The position numbers and the translations under genes were made by a program. This document shows positions 48,735-61,700 of a stretch of DNA of 64,000 nucleotides, piece after piece. This DNA comes from Dasyornis broadbenti. Its lineage: Eukaryota; Chordata; Aves; Passeriformes; Dasyornithidae. Within the stretch, counting starts at the first letter, position 1; every line of letters starts with the position of its first letter. The notes beneath the pieces were generated by a model that made no database searches, was not told where the DNA came from, and saw nothing but the letters and a program-made list of their open reading frames with translations. Where the stretch lies: assembly GCA_013397935.1 (NCBI GenBank), contig VZRN01003447.1, forward strand, positions 141,964-205,963, written 5' to 3'.

Positions 48735-48932
48735 TCCAGCTCTGCAAAATGTGGAGAAATGCCTCCTCCCTGCTGCTGGGTAGATACTTCTTTACTGACA
48801 TGAACAACAAAACCTGCATGGATATGATCCTGTGCAGCCTGCTCTAAGTGAGCCTGCTTTAGCAGGGGGGCTGGACTACATGGGCTCCAGAGGTCCCTTC
48901 CAACCCTAACCATTCTGTGACTGTGATTTTGA
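48735..48932 (+). mobile_element. CR1 LINE 3' end
   Basis: Sense CR1 tail: GGGGGGCTGGACTACATGGG, CTCCAGAGGTCCCTTCCAAC, then CCTAACCATTCTGTGACTGTGA. 5'-truncated. Confidence 0.9.
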
Positions 48933-51900
48933 AGTGAGTCTCCGGATGAGCTGACTATGCCTGTGACAGGTACAGTGTGGTATGCCTTGAACAGTCATTG
49001 CATTGTCCACCTTGATGGTTCAAAAATGTAACTACAATATTTGTAATAGCCTAATGCACTAGGTGACTTTATGGACTAAAAACCTGTAAGGTGGTATGTT
49101 CTAATTCAAATAGATTTTTAGCCTTTCAGGAGTTAAACGTAACACTTAGTAAAAATCTCTTAAGGTTATATAAAGAGAGGGAGAGAGGCTAAGCATTTTA
49201 CAGTTTTCTCCTAGAAAAAAAAAGTGCTTATTGCTGAGGTATGCCATGGCTAGGAGTCTAGAAAGGAGATGCTGGTATGAAAGCAGCCATTGCAGTAATT
49301 AGGCCACAGCCTCGCATCCTCTCCTGGATCCAGCTGGGCCAGGGGAAGTGGTAGCTGGTATCTGTCTGAAATAATGACTGCCAATGGCATATTCCTCCCT
49401 TTCTATCTCCCTTGGATTTGCTGATGGAGGCTCTTGTGTTTCAGTCCAAGTGAGCTGGATCGGCAAGACTGACACTGGAAATTGTTTAATCAGGTTCACT
49501 TAACTGGACAGGTCAGAAAACCCTCAGAAGACCAATTCCCATGGCAAGACTGCAGAGGGGAGTCTGATCTGCCTTTGGAAGTGCATGGGGATGCATATCT
49601 GGGACAGAGGAGAGGCTGGGTGGGACAGTTTCTTCCATGGATGGGCACAGCCTTTTTTTCTACACCCGGAGTAATCACTACCATTATCTATGACACATTT
49701 CAAAGAACGCTGCAGACAACACTCTCCAAGTATCACCTCCACCACTGACTACACTTCTGTCCTCATTTGGCCAAGCTGGGACAGCATCTTTTTTATGTAT
49801 GTGTTTACATATAGACACATATGGACAATGAAACCTTAATGAAAAAAACCCCACTATATGTATGGGCTCATAGTTACTTATAGGCTTTTAAAGTAATTAA
49901 TGAGCATTAAGATGTATCAGTCCGTATGTGTCTGTATGTTAACAGCTGGTGGGTCAGAAAGAGGTTAAGTCAGGAAGAGATTAAAACCATTAAACTTCGG
50001 GATGAGCAACATCCTGTAAGCTTGGCCTACAATAATATGAAAAAAATGATCAAAGAATTAAGACTGAGTATAACTAGAGGGAATTTGACTTTTTCCAATG
50101 GTTGTGAAAGAAAGCAAACTGAAGCAATGCAAGAAAATCTCAGCGGGAGAAAAAAACTGTACATAACATTTGCAACACTCTTTCTGCCCATATATAGTAC
50201 AATACAATTACTCTGACCATTAAAAATACATTTTGTTAAAACAGCACATATCAGGTGGGAGCCCAGAAAATCCAGCCCTCCCTCCAGGTTGCCCTTTGCA
50301 TTTTATGCCTTCTTTTAAGACAGAAGTCACTTCGAAGAAAACAAGGCCTGGCCAGAGCTATTATGCACCAGCCAGGCTATCCCTGTCAGTGGGTATCCTC
50401 GCAGTGTGCCGTTAGCAGAAACATGTGAGACTTAACTTCTAACAAGCAGAAAATTCTAAAGGCAGCAAAAAGCTGACACTGAGCACAGCTTAGCCAGAGG
50501 AGAAAAAGTGGGCTGCTTTATACACAACCAGAGACACTCACCTGCGCATTTGCACTCATCTGTCCCAGCCGACTCAGCCTCTGTGTGAAGTTTCACAGGA
50601 TTGTTTCTTTTAGAAAAGAGAAGGGTTTCACGGAGAGCTGCTTTGCAGCAATCCTCTGTGCACAGCACATTAACTTGAACATTAAATATCAGTTTAAATT
50701 ATTAAGAATAAATTTAAATTTAAAAATAGACTAATGCAAACAAACTTCAGTCAACATTGAAGCAGAGCTAGTTTTAGGAAGAATATTACTATAGCAAATG
50801 AAACCCCTTGGACACTTTGAGGCAGTGATCTGATAATTTCAGTTCAGCACCGAGATGCACAAACTACCCAGCAAGCAAAAATTACCATGTCTAGCATATG
50901 AAGCTCCATGTTCACATTTTTCTTTTTGTTTTTTTTTTTCCTTCCCCGTCACAACAGAAAAAAGCCAACACAGCACAGTAGCTTTTCCTACAAAGCATCT
51001 GAGGTGACAAAATTCACTCAGAAAAAAAAAAATTAACAAAAGCAGTACAAAGAAGAATCCCGGTCAGCTTGTGACCACCATAAGCCAAGATGGGTAAGAA
51101 AAAGAATAAAAAAATAGTTCACATCCGGCACCACAAACCTTGCTTGCTTTCTTTGAAACCAGGGAATGAGAAAAATGTCCATTTTGCTGAGACCATTTCA
51201 TCAAAAGTTTTCTTTCCCTGGACCTGGAAAACCCAGGTATTAGGGCACAGAATTTTTGTTTTATATGTATATAAATACACATGTACATATTCATATAAAT
51301 ATAAAAGCAGAGCATCCTCCCATTTCTCCTCATAATTTATTATTATTAAAGCTTGTAACACAGTTGGCTGAGCTCTTCAGAGGTGGGTACTCTCTGCACA
51401 CACGTGGCATGGGGAGTTTAGCTCTGCTAGAGCAGAACACCCAGGCAGGGAAATGAAATGTTGGGTGATGGAGGCAGATTTGGGTGAACAGCCAGGGGAA
51501 GGCAGGGAGCAATGTCTGGAAATGGCCTCTCTTGCTCCAGGATGGCACTGGCCTGCCAAAACTGCTCTTGGTGAGCAGACTGAGTGATGGCGTGGGAGGA
51601 CGGCTGCACTGACCCGCTCGGCCCCTGGGCAGCCCAGCCACCCGCCCTCTTCTGCACCAGTCGCTGAAGATGGACTGTCCCCTGCTTTGAGAGGGAATCC
51701 TGGTTTGTTCCCCAGCCACTTGCACACTACTTGCCTTTGGCAGTGCTCTCCACCCTGCTGCCATGGGCCTTTTGCCTACTGTCCTCGAAGTCACTCACAC
51801 CTTTCCCTGCCTCTTCTTCAGTTCCCCAGCCCCGCTCAGCTAATCCTCCCAGACCTGCTTGCTCGCCAAGACCAGACACCTTTCTCTTGCCTGATCCACA

Positions 51901-52667
51901 GGCTCCTACTCACACTGCTTTACACGAATGCCTTCCCACAGTCTCATAAGACCCATTATTTTCCTCAGAAGACCGAGTTTCTCAGAGATTTTCTGCTTTC
52001 TGAGACCTTTGAGCAAGTTAGGGCTGGTGGCACACTCTCCTTGAGAGGTGCTAGCTTCATTCCAGTGAAGGCAGGGGCAAAGTGCAAAAGATTCCTCAAA
52101 AATAGAAGGTATTTCCGCCACCACCAGCTCTCTCTCCCTCATGTGGTATAGCACTTGTTTCAAATAAGGTATTATTCATGTGTCTCTGCAGCCTTCACTC
52201 TTCCTGGGGTGAGTGGAGATCCATAGATGTCTACTGGTGACCAGCCAAGTCACTTCATCATGACACGTGCTGGAACAGCATTCAAACCCAATTGTGTTCT
52301 TCATAGCAAAAAGTGCTTTTCTTGAGAAACAAAATGAAAACTGTTCCCATGGAACATCTTAAAGACTCAAAAATAGTTTTCTTAGGGTGGAAAGGATGAA
52401 GCTCACCTATTTTATTTGGCTTTATCTCGGTGAAGAAACAGAGCTACTGACAAAACTGGCATATCTTTGTGAAGTTGTTAAACTCAGGACCCTGGCTGGA
52501 ATGTAAAAAAAAATGATGTAGCAAATGAGAACTTTGCCTTACGTGGGCTTCTGCTAGTTCTGGCAATTTCATGTGCAGGTTGTCCAAAAAAGTTCTGCTA
52601 GCCAAGTAAAGATGAATTTCTCAAATAATAAACTGTGGGTTTTCAAGGAGGCCTTTTGGGGGTACTG
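48933..52667 (-). other. RPS6KA2 downstream region, probable 3' UTR next to the stop
   Basis: The part next to 52667 should be the RPS6KA2 3' UTR. An AATAAA on the minus strand lies at 52411-52416, about 250 bases past the stop. Others occur further down, so the true end is unknown. Two overlapping 154-codon frames (51330-51794 minus, 51687-52151 plus) show no recognisable domain and are not called. Confidence 0.5.
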
Positions 52668-52793
52668 CTACAATCTGGTAGAAGTAAGTCTTTTCATGCC
52701 TCGCCGCTGAGCCAGATTGGAGGACAATACAGGCTCCAGCCTTGGTGCCTGAGGTGCTCGATTTAAAGCAAAGTAAGTGGCTGCCATTGCACC
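52668..52793 (-). CDS. RPS6KA2: RPS6KA2 last coding exon (ERK-docking and PDZ tail)
   Basis: 41 codons plus TAG: GAMAATYFALNRAPQAPRLE, PVLSSNLAQRRGMKRLTSTR, L. The acceptor is ..TATTTTACAG. The tail holds a conserved Tyr in the autoinhibitory-type helix, the basic ERK D-motif and a C-terminal S-T-R-L class I PDZ ligand. Confidence 0.97.
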   Translation of the reverse strand, partial: GAMAATYFALNRAPQAPRLEPVLSSNLAQRRGMKRLTSTRL

Positions 52794-55700
52794 CTGTAAA
52801 ATAGAGAAGGAGAAAACTTTGAGCTGAAATTCAGTTCTTTGATGTTTTTCCCTTCCCCTATTCAGTCTCCTGAAAAAACTGTCACACATGCATGATTTCC
52901 ATGAAATGATAACATTAAGGCTGGCAGACAGCCAGAGTGTCTCAGATTTGAAGTGGTGAATAGCAGTATGTGCCACCAGGTTATTACAGTGCAGCCTGAA
53001 GTTGAAAATACTGAGCAGGTGACAGTCAAAAATATTTGCTGTTAATACATTAAATTTAGCCTCTGTGGCAAATAATCTTCCTAACTCCTCTATCACTTTC
53101 CAGACTATTTACACAAATGACAGCTCATTCTGTAAGGAAGGAAGAGGCCAGGATGTAGGAGGTACCTTCACCAGGTGAACATCCTGTCTGCTGAGTTGGT
53201 TTTGAGACAGATACTCCCTGTTCACTATCCATGGATGTCTCAGGACCTGGACTGCTGTGAGGCGCTGATGAGGGTCTACATGAAGCATCTTAGACACAAT
53301 GTCCTGGGTTTAAAGGGAAGAAAATAGTACAAGGGAAAAAGTAATTAATAGCAGTGCAGCTTTTACTAAGTGCCACTCCCGGTGGCAGTGTCATTATTAG
53401 CATGTCCAATGGAGAGTGTAATGCACTTTAGATAAGCTTTATATTCTTTAAGTGTCAGGTCTTATCTCCAAAATTTTCAAGTGTAATGTTCAACTCTCAT
53501 CTGATAATCCAGTCAAAAGATAATGTGGAGAGTATTCATCTTATTGAATGAGTGTTATTTACTGGTGACCTCATGGCAATGATAAACACGTAGAGGGAGG
53601 ATGCCATCTGGAGGCATCTTCTCACTGACCTCGAAGCATGCTTACAAGAGAAACTTAGAATAGAAATCTATCTCAGGCAACTAAATTTGAATTAAGTTAG
53701 TTCTACAACATCTAAACATTTTAATTTCAAAACTGGACAGCTGATAAAAAAACCCACTGTGAGGCCCATAGGTGCTGGTAGCAAGATTAATATGTTACTA
53801 GGATTGCTTACAGTTTTGTGGTGGAATGCGTCCATGTTTTTCCATTGGATACTAACAGTTGCTAAAAATGGAATCTCTTGCAAGAATCTCTAAATCCTGC
53901 CCAAGCTTCTGATTAATGCCAGGCAACTGAAAGCTTGCTCTTTCCTGCCCATCTACCTGTCTCACAGACTAGTGGACAGCTTCATGCCTAAAAATCTCAG
54001 CACCAGATGATTTTTTTCTCCTGGGGTTTCCATCCCTTGTGATAGATGGGCAGCCTAACCTGTGAATTGTACAGGAATTAAAACTGCCTGGTCCTGTTTA
54101 ACTGAGAAGCAAAAAGGTGATTCATGTACAGACTATACACCTGTGGCATTCACAAACTTACATTTCTTTTAAAAGTGCGGTTGAACATAAAAAAAAAGTT
54201 CTGTGCTATTTAAATCTTGAAAGAAGATCTGAGAAAGGGTTCACTGACCTTTGCATTATCAGATACTGAATCCCAGTTTCCTCCTGTAAGAGCATATTTG
54301 CCACTGCCAATCCTGGCCAGAATCTCCTCTGGGGTGTCATCTGGTCCATTTGCAAAAGGAGTGAATCTATTAAAAAGAGAGAGAGAGAGAGGAAAAAACC
54401 TTTGTAATTTGCAAGTATATAATTTCTAGGTTCTAGTATTATTAACTGTCACTAATTACAACAGGAATTTGGTTCCAGAATGTACCACTGATACTACTGC
54501 TTCATTTTCACACAACCTATATAGGCTGGTGGTTCCTCTTATTGATCTGTAGAGGAAAAGACTGATTCCTTAATTGTTTTTTTAATTTTTGTTCTATTTT
54601 TTAAGAATGAAATACTCTTTCTAAAAATAGTCAGTTTTTTACCTCTTGTTTTAACTCTGCTTTACTGCCAACAGCTTTATTGCCAATACCAGTGCCTTGG
54701 TAAAAGCAAGAAAGGACAGAAATTATAAAGGAGAAAAAATAGGATCTGAAGCAGAAAAAAGGAAAAGAAGAACCCTTTCTAATCTATTTTGCAATGTGTT
54801 GTTAACCATAATGTGCAAGTCATTTGGGCAAAAGAATTGACCTGCAATAGGTTGTTTCCTTGTCCAGCCAGGCAGAAATGACTAGTAACATGTACCCAGC
54901 TTTACAAAATCAGTGCCACATGCAGAGGGTCCACTTTTTGTCTGCAGAAAGTGACAAGAAATAAGGTTTTTGCAGCTGACTAAAATCTACCAGGCCAAAC
55001 TTTACTCTGCAATCTTGAACAGCTGTGTAGGTTTAGAAGAAGTAGGTATTTTTTATTCCTTCAATCTGTCTTTTCTGAAAACTTGCCAGAGTGGTTTTTA
55101 GATTGTTAAACAGTTGGTTTGGCCACAGCTTCCTATCCCACCCAGTTTCTGGTAGCAAATTCAATTCCTCCCACTGTATTTTCTCATTTTCAGAAACATT
55201 TCAGACTTCACAGAAGTTCAGCCCAAAGAGATACATGTTATTCCAATCTATAGCTATCAGGAAGGATGCAGTTAGAGTTAAGGGCTGGCAAAAACTCTGA
55301 GGTCTATCACTAGCTCCATTACCAGGATCCCAGGTCTGTGCTCCAGTGTTGAATGTCTGAGCCTTCTCTGCTTGAAGTGATGTTAGGAGGAGCAAACAGT
55401 CCTGGATATAAATACTAGTCTGTTCCTACTAATCTCCTCTGATGAGGAAGAACAAGACCATTCATAAGTGCAGTGGTGGCACCTAAAAAGCATTCCTCAA
55501 CTGATTGTGGTACTATTATTTTCTCTGGTAAGTGCAGAGAAAGTGAGATACAAGTTACTAGCATCTCTCAGTAAGTTTAATATCCACTAAGTTGTGCTAT
55601 TTGTATTTCTGATTCAACTATATTTGGAATTTTTTTTTCACATTTAATAAAGAAGCATTTTGAATATAATCAACTGAACAAATATAACTGCGGGTAATGT

Positions 55701-58700
55701 GTTAATTTTATTTTACTGATTCTGACTCTCTAGCAGTCTATGGTATCAGCCAAATAGAAATAGGTTCTTGGAGATCCTAACAGACTGGGAGACTTCCCCA
55801 GAAAGTCTCGATATATTTTAGCTGACCTTAAACACAGTGTTAGTCAAGAATAAAATAGATGAGATAGAGACCCCTGGCACCTTTCCAGTCATTGCTCCAG
55901 AGAGGCCATTTCCTGCCCCTGCCCTCCCCTGGCTGTTCACCCAAATCCACCACACAAGACATGCAAATAACAGAAAGTCAGAGTCCAATTCTTTGTTTTC
56001 TGTATAAAACCTAGGAATGAATCCAAGCTTCTTGTCACAGTTGAATGATCATGAAACAGGTTAAACAGTTTAGAGAGGTCACTGAATAGCTGCAAGCTGC
56101 ACTTAGGTGTGATAAATGTCCACATACCCATACTCTGAGAAATTAAATTCAGGGGCTTGATAACTCTAGGTTGGGTTTGCACACTTTGTTTCACAATCAT
56201 CCCAGCACATCTTATTCCTATCCTTCACTACTTAACTTCAATCTGTGTCTTTCCCTGCATCTTCTTGTGTTAATATTTAACTTCAGCCAACACATTGGTA
56301 GGGGGATTTTTGCCAAGTACCTCTCAGAAGTTTCTGCTGCCTGTTGCTATTCTTGCTGATCTCTTAGTTTACTTTCTGAATCGTATTTTTCAAATAGCAT
56401 CTGAAAGCTATGTTTGGGTGGGGGCTTTTTAGCTTTTAAAGGTGCTCAGACACTTCAATAACAATAACAAATGAAGAATAATGAAGCTGAAGAGAATACA
56501 TGTATTAATAGAATGAATTAGCATTCTTCCATGGATCAGGTGCACATGATGTGGCTCTTCACACTCCTGTGCACTTCTCCTAATAGAAAACTTCCACACT
56601 GCGTAAGTGGTGAGTGAACCCTTTAGGAGTCTAAGTCTCATTGCACACTTACAGGCACTTTCTGTTAAAAACCTAAACAATTTGTCAAGCATCAAAGATA
56701 TTTATGCATTCTAGAAAAACCTGATTCTAATTTTATGTCTTGACATCTATTTGCTTGCTTTATACAACTTCTCAAGGAGGCCAGAATTCCTATCTGTGAC
56801 TCCTTTCAGGCTTGATCAGTGCTGCAGTGCTGGGCCCACTGGAGACACTGCCACTCTAGGAGAACCTCGTCACTCACCCTGCCAACATGGTGTACAGCAG
56901 GATCCCCAAGCTCCAAATGTCACAGGCTGCGTCATAACCTTGGCGTTTTAGGACCTGTGTGAAGGAAAGAGAGAGATGAAAATAGATGAATTTGCATTCT
57001 TGAATTTTTAGCTTCTGATCTACAAGAAGCACTGATTAGTGATTGTGTATCTGCTAGCCGCGTATCTGCCTTGAACAGGTGGCTGCCTTGGGATCAAAAT
57101 GTCCAGTAGTGCCATGGAGCAAGGCGAAGCCCAGGCTGGAATGAGCTGGTTACTGTTCAAATCCAGCACATCTGTCCCCTTCACAGTGAGAGAGATGAGA
57201 GCAGTTTGTTGGAGACTCTGGGAGCTTCTTTGACCATCCAACATGCAGCAAAGTAGAACAGTATTTCAGTGTTTTAAAATGTTTAATAAAAAAACCCAAA
57301 ACAAACTTCATTAATACTTTGAAACACATCCTACTAACATAAAAGTTACCAACAACACTGTGGATGCATCACAGGGCTTAATGGCAGTGATAAGTATTCC
57401 AGCTGAGCTCAGTCTGGATTTGATACAGCAAATGGACGCACACTGAAGCATATCTAATGTCAGACTAATGAAGATGCATGACAGCTGCAAAGAGAGCTAA
57501 AGGGCTAATCTTCTGTACAAAGAAAAGTGAGCACATTTAGATTGGAGTTAACAGATAGCAGGCTAAAACTCGACCCCCTTTTCCTGTGGGGCAAACAAGA
57601 CCCATGGTACTCAGCAGAGATCCATGCAGTAGGTTCAATACTGATACAGGATGGTAAGGTACAGCAGTCGGGTGAAGTCCAGACTTCATTTATTCTACTG
57701 CACACTAGAAGAAATGGCTGTTTGGGTCAGTGCAGGTCCAAGTGAAAGTGAAGTCACTAAATAAGCTCAAGGATCACCTCCATATCCTCCACTTGCCCAC
57801 AAAAGCAAACTACCCTTCTGTTTATTCAGTTCTGACACACAAGGAAAGTTTTTGTCCTCTTCAGATGGACTGGTAGATAGATCTCTTTGCAAAGCACAGG
57901 GAAAAGGAATGTACAAATTCAGCAAGTCTTTCTCTGACCTGCAGCCTTATTACCCAGCAGTGATTTAAGTATCTGAAATCTATCACAGAAAAGACCAATT
58001 TTTGCTAAGGAAAAACAGTTTGAGAAAATGTTGCCTTGACAGATTTTTTAAATGATGAGTGGCAAAGCAACCATCTGCTTGGTATGCTGCTGAGTGAACA
58101 TTTGCTACCTGGAAAAAAACCCCAACAAACCAGAAAAACTTCCACAGCAACAAAACCAGAGAAAAAGCCACAGTTCCTCCTGTTTACAAAGCTGGTAAGA
58201 TCTTGCTTCTACCTGTCTCTCCTGCACGGAATATATAAGCTTTCTGGATGATTTCCTGAATAATTTCTGTATTTATTTCTACTTAGTTCCTGCATTCCTT
58301 CCCCCTCTATTAATGTGAGTTTTTATGGAAAAAAACTTCCTTGCTATTTGACCAACTCAGTTGCTTCTTCCTTCATCTGTGAGACTGAATACCCAACATT
58401 TATCTTTTGTTGTGGTCATTCTCATTGTGTTTTGAACAGTTACATTTTCACTCCTTCTCTGTTTTCCTCCAATAACCAAAGACAATCAAGTCCAAGGTAA
58501 GTTACAGAAAACTGGGGCAGTGATGATACTTAGTGGAGCGGGTTAATAAGCTAGTGGTTACACAACCCCAAAATGATGGTGAGGTGTTGCTGTGTGTTAT
58601 TTTGTTTGCAGGAGCACTGCTAGATAACAGGGACACTCACTCTGTGCCAGTGCCTACCGAAAGCTTTGCAGGCAAATACTTTTTTATCAACGGCATCTTC

Positions 58701-61700
58701 ACCCCGTGGATAATAACAGGACCCAGTGAGTTAGAAGTTAGTGCCACTGCTATGTGAAAATGTCTCCAACAGGTCTGTGTTTAAAACGAGAACTGAGCTG
58801 ATGGGAGAAAGTGTGGGAAACCTTGGCCAGAAAGATTGTTTGATCTAGGCAGATGTTATGGAACAGCAACAGGCATGTGTCTTAGAAATAGATCAGTCAG
58901 GGAAGGAGCTTTGCAAAAGATGCAGTGGTGTCCTGCTGTAATGGATGCTGAAAAATTTACTACCAATTAAGGAGATTAGGTCACTTCGAGAACTTAGTGG
59001 GATCTGAAATACAGGCAGAAACTGGTTCTTAGTGCCACATCTTAGCAGGACACTGTGGAGATAATGGGTTTCCTAGAGATAATGATACCCTGGGTTCATC
59101 CAGTTCTGATAATGGCTCAGATATTTACCCAGTCTCCTTTTATTTCTATAGGCTTTGACTTACTGGGTTAACAATGTTACAAATACAGGTTTGTCTCAGT
59201 TGTGACAATGAACTATGTGAATGGGTACAAAAGCTAATAAAAAACCCTCATAATTTCAAATGACAAAGCAGTAGTTCTTCACAAATTTTGTAGGAAAACT
59301 GTAGAATAAAATATTTTTACTTTATCCAAAAGCACCCTGCTGCATCAGTAGGACAACAGCCTGGCTCTTTCCTCCCTGCATGCAGCATGACTCGCACTAG
59401 GTGGCAGCGTGCCTCTTCCGGATAGCCTTCATCTTTGCTCTTGCTATCACCTAAACCCCAAATTAACTGTTTTTCTAAAATAAAGAGAGATCCAAGTGGG
59501 CAAACATGTTCTCCTCCTTCGGTCACTGCCCTCTTTGTCACCAGCTCAGCTGACTTTCTGCCTCCTTGTTTAGTTTCATGAGCATGTGGCAGACGTTGCA
59601 ATCAGACTCAGACAGAGAACGTCTAAGTCAAGTCTAGGCTGGAGGGTGGCATTATTTCACAGGTAAAATGTAAAAGCACTTAAGGCTTTATGTAAGCACT
59701 CTGCCAGTTCTGGTAATGTTTCAATTAATCTCCAATGTCTCCTGCATTAGCAGGACCTGTCTTACTCATCACGACTGTCTGGGAGTGTGACTTCTGCTTT
59801 CAGTTCAAATCAGAAGAGTCTGATCTGAAACTGGCAGTGTTTGTGATTACAGACACTATACCAAATAGCCATCATGAAAAATAGCTACACCTATTTTAAG
59901 CATCTTGTACCTTGGAGGAAATCTGAGTGCTTCAAATCTTGCAAACATGATTATTTTTGTGGTTCAGAAATTGAATGGCTATGTTGCAACTTTTTCAATG
60001 TACTTTGATAAATAGCTCATTCCCATTTCTAAAATGGGAGCCCAACCAAACAGCAATAAAAAACCCAAACCAATCTATCTTGGCAATTGAAGATTTATTT
60101 TGCTGAAAAAAATCTGTTTTGAATTTATACTGCTCTGGTAATGGTCTCAATATAACAAATTTTCCTTCTAATGATGGAAGGCTGTGATTCCTGTAAGTTT
60201 TGGTGTCATGAAAGGATGTTGTACTAAAAGATTATCCTACTTTTCCCTGTTACATACCACACAGATGAATATTGCATGGAGAAAAGCTAGGGGGAAAAAA
60301 AGATTGCTGGATGATACCAACTTAGAGACATTGGTATTTGATAGTAGAGAACAGATGGAAGACATCTAGTAGCTAGTAGAGGACTATTGAAAGACAATAT
60401 TTTTTGTTTTTCTTATAAGGACCAGAACAAGCAAACGACACACATTTAAAGTAGTGTATTGCAAGTACTAAAAGTTTTGATTTTCATCACTCCAAGAAAT
60501 GGACAATCACCCAGTCCATTAACTTCTTGCCCCTTCATTGGGAGGAAGCAGATTTGAACATCTCATGGGTCAAATATAGCAAAGAGCCCAAGCCACTGAA
60601 CAGCCGTATGACCCAAACCCACTCCCACTGGGCTGCATGAAAGGAGCAACACTTGCCAGTGATGCAGAGCCACCTCTCTCCGTGCTTGGGACAAGCTGTT
60701 TGGTCTTTCTCCATTATCTTGTCTGTAAAAATAAGAAAGCAGCCCCTTCCTCCACCCTGGAGAACAGGTAGGATTGGTACTAGGAAAGCCCAAGAGGAGA
60801 GATGTTTCTTTAGCTCAATTAAGTCAGCAATAAAGCTCTCACTGATTTCAGCATAGCAAGGATTTTGTGCAAGGATTTTTCAGTCTTATCACAGAATCAT
60901 GGCATAGTTAATGTTAAAAAGGACCACTGGAGATCATAAAGTTCAACCTCCCTCAAGCAGAGTCCCCTAGAATACACTGCTCGGGATTGTGTCCAGGTGG
61001 CTTCTGCATATCTCCAGAGGAGACTCCACAATGTCTCTGAGCAAGCTGGCATCAAGTTTTCCCACTTAAGCCTTAATCCTGTTTTGATGCAGTGCACTAG
61101 AGGGAAAGCAGTCTGATCAGCAGATAGAGAAAAAAATGTATCTATCTCAGTAATGAGCCAAAGCATTGTGCACACCAGTCCAAGACAGACACCAGCTTCT
61201 GTCAGGAGAAAAACAACTGCTGTGACAGGACCAGGAATAGGAACATTATGGTAATAGAGGCTGTGCAAGTGCCAGGGGCCTGGTTTCTGCCCTGCTCCTC
61301 TTGTAAAGGCAGCAAGGGAGGAAGGACTGCTTCCTAGGACACACTTGTTACTGAAGCCTTTGAAATGTAATCCTACCTCAGGAGCCACAAAGTTGGCTGT
61401 GTAGCAAGGGGTCATAAGCAGCCCGTTCTCCGCTCTCAGTTGCTTGGCAAACCCAAAGTCACAGATCCTGATAGAGTCTGGGTTTCCTGACTCATCCATG
61501 TAGAGGATATTACTTGGCTTGAGATCTCGGTGCACCACCTTAAGAAAGAACAGTGAAAAACAAGTGAGAAGAGGAGGTCAGGGAGCATTCAGGCTTGGCT
61601 GCAATTTCTGATCTGCTGGTTGAGGTAGGTCAAGAGCTCATGCTGAAAATATTTAAATTTTGGAAAAAACGGTTACTTAAAAGCCTTGGACAAATGAAGG

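Noticed and set aside
51080..51335. Plus-strand frame starting AAGATGGGTAAGAAAAAG (Lys-rich)
   Set aside because: A favourable ATG context, but the rest has no domain, no clear donor and overlaps unrelated frames on the other strand.
51330..52151. Two 154-codon frames on opposite strands (51330-51794 minus, 51687-52151 plus)
   Set aside because: No recognisable domain, low-complexity Pro/Ser-rich composition and no splice partners. The GC-rich stretch is enough to explain the absence of stops.
60897..61376. Extension of the RPS6KA2 catalytic exon frame past the DFG/APE region
   Set aside because: The open frame continues after APE, but a GT donor stands at 61376 and the later residues lack kinase similarity. 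The true continuation is the exon at 56878-56954.
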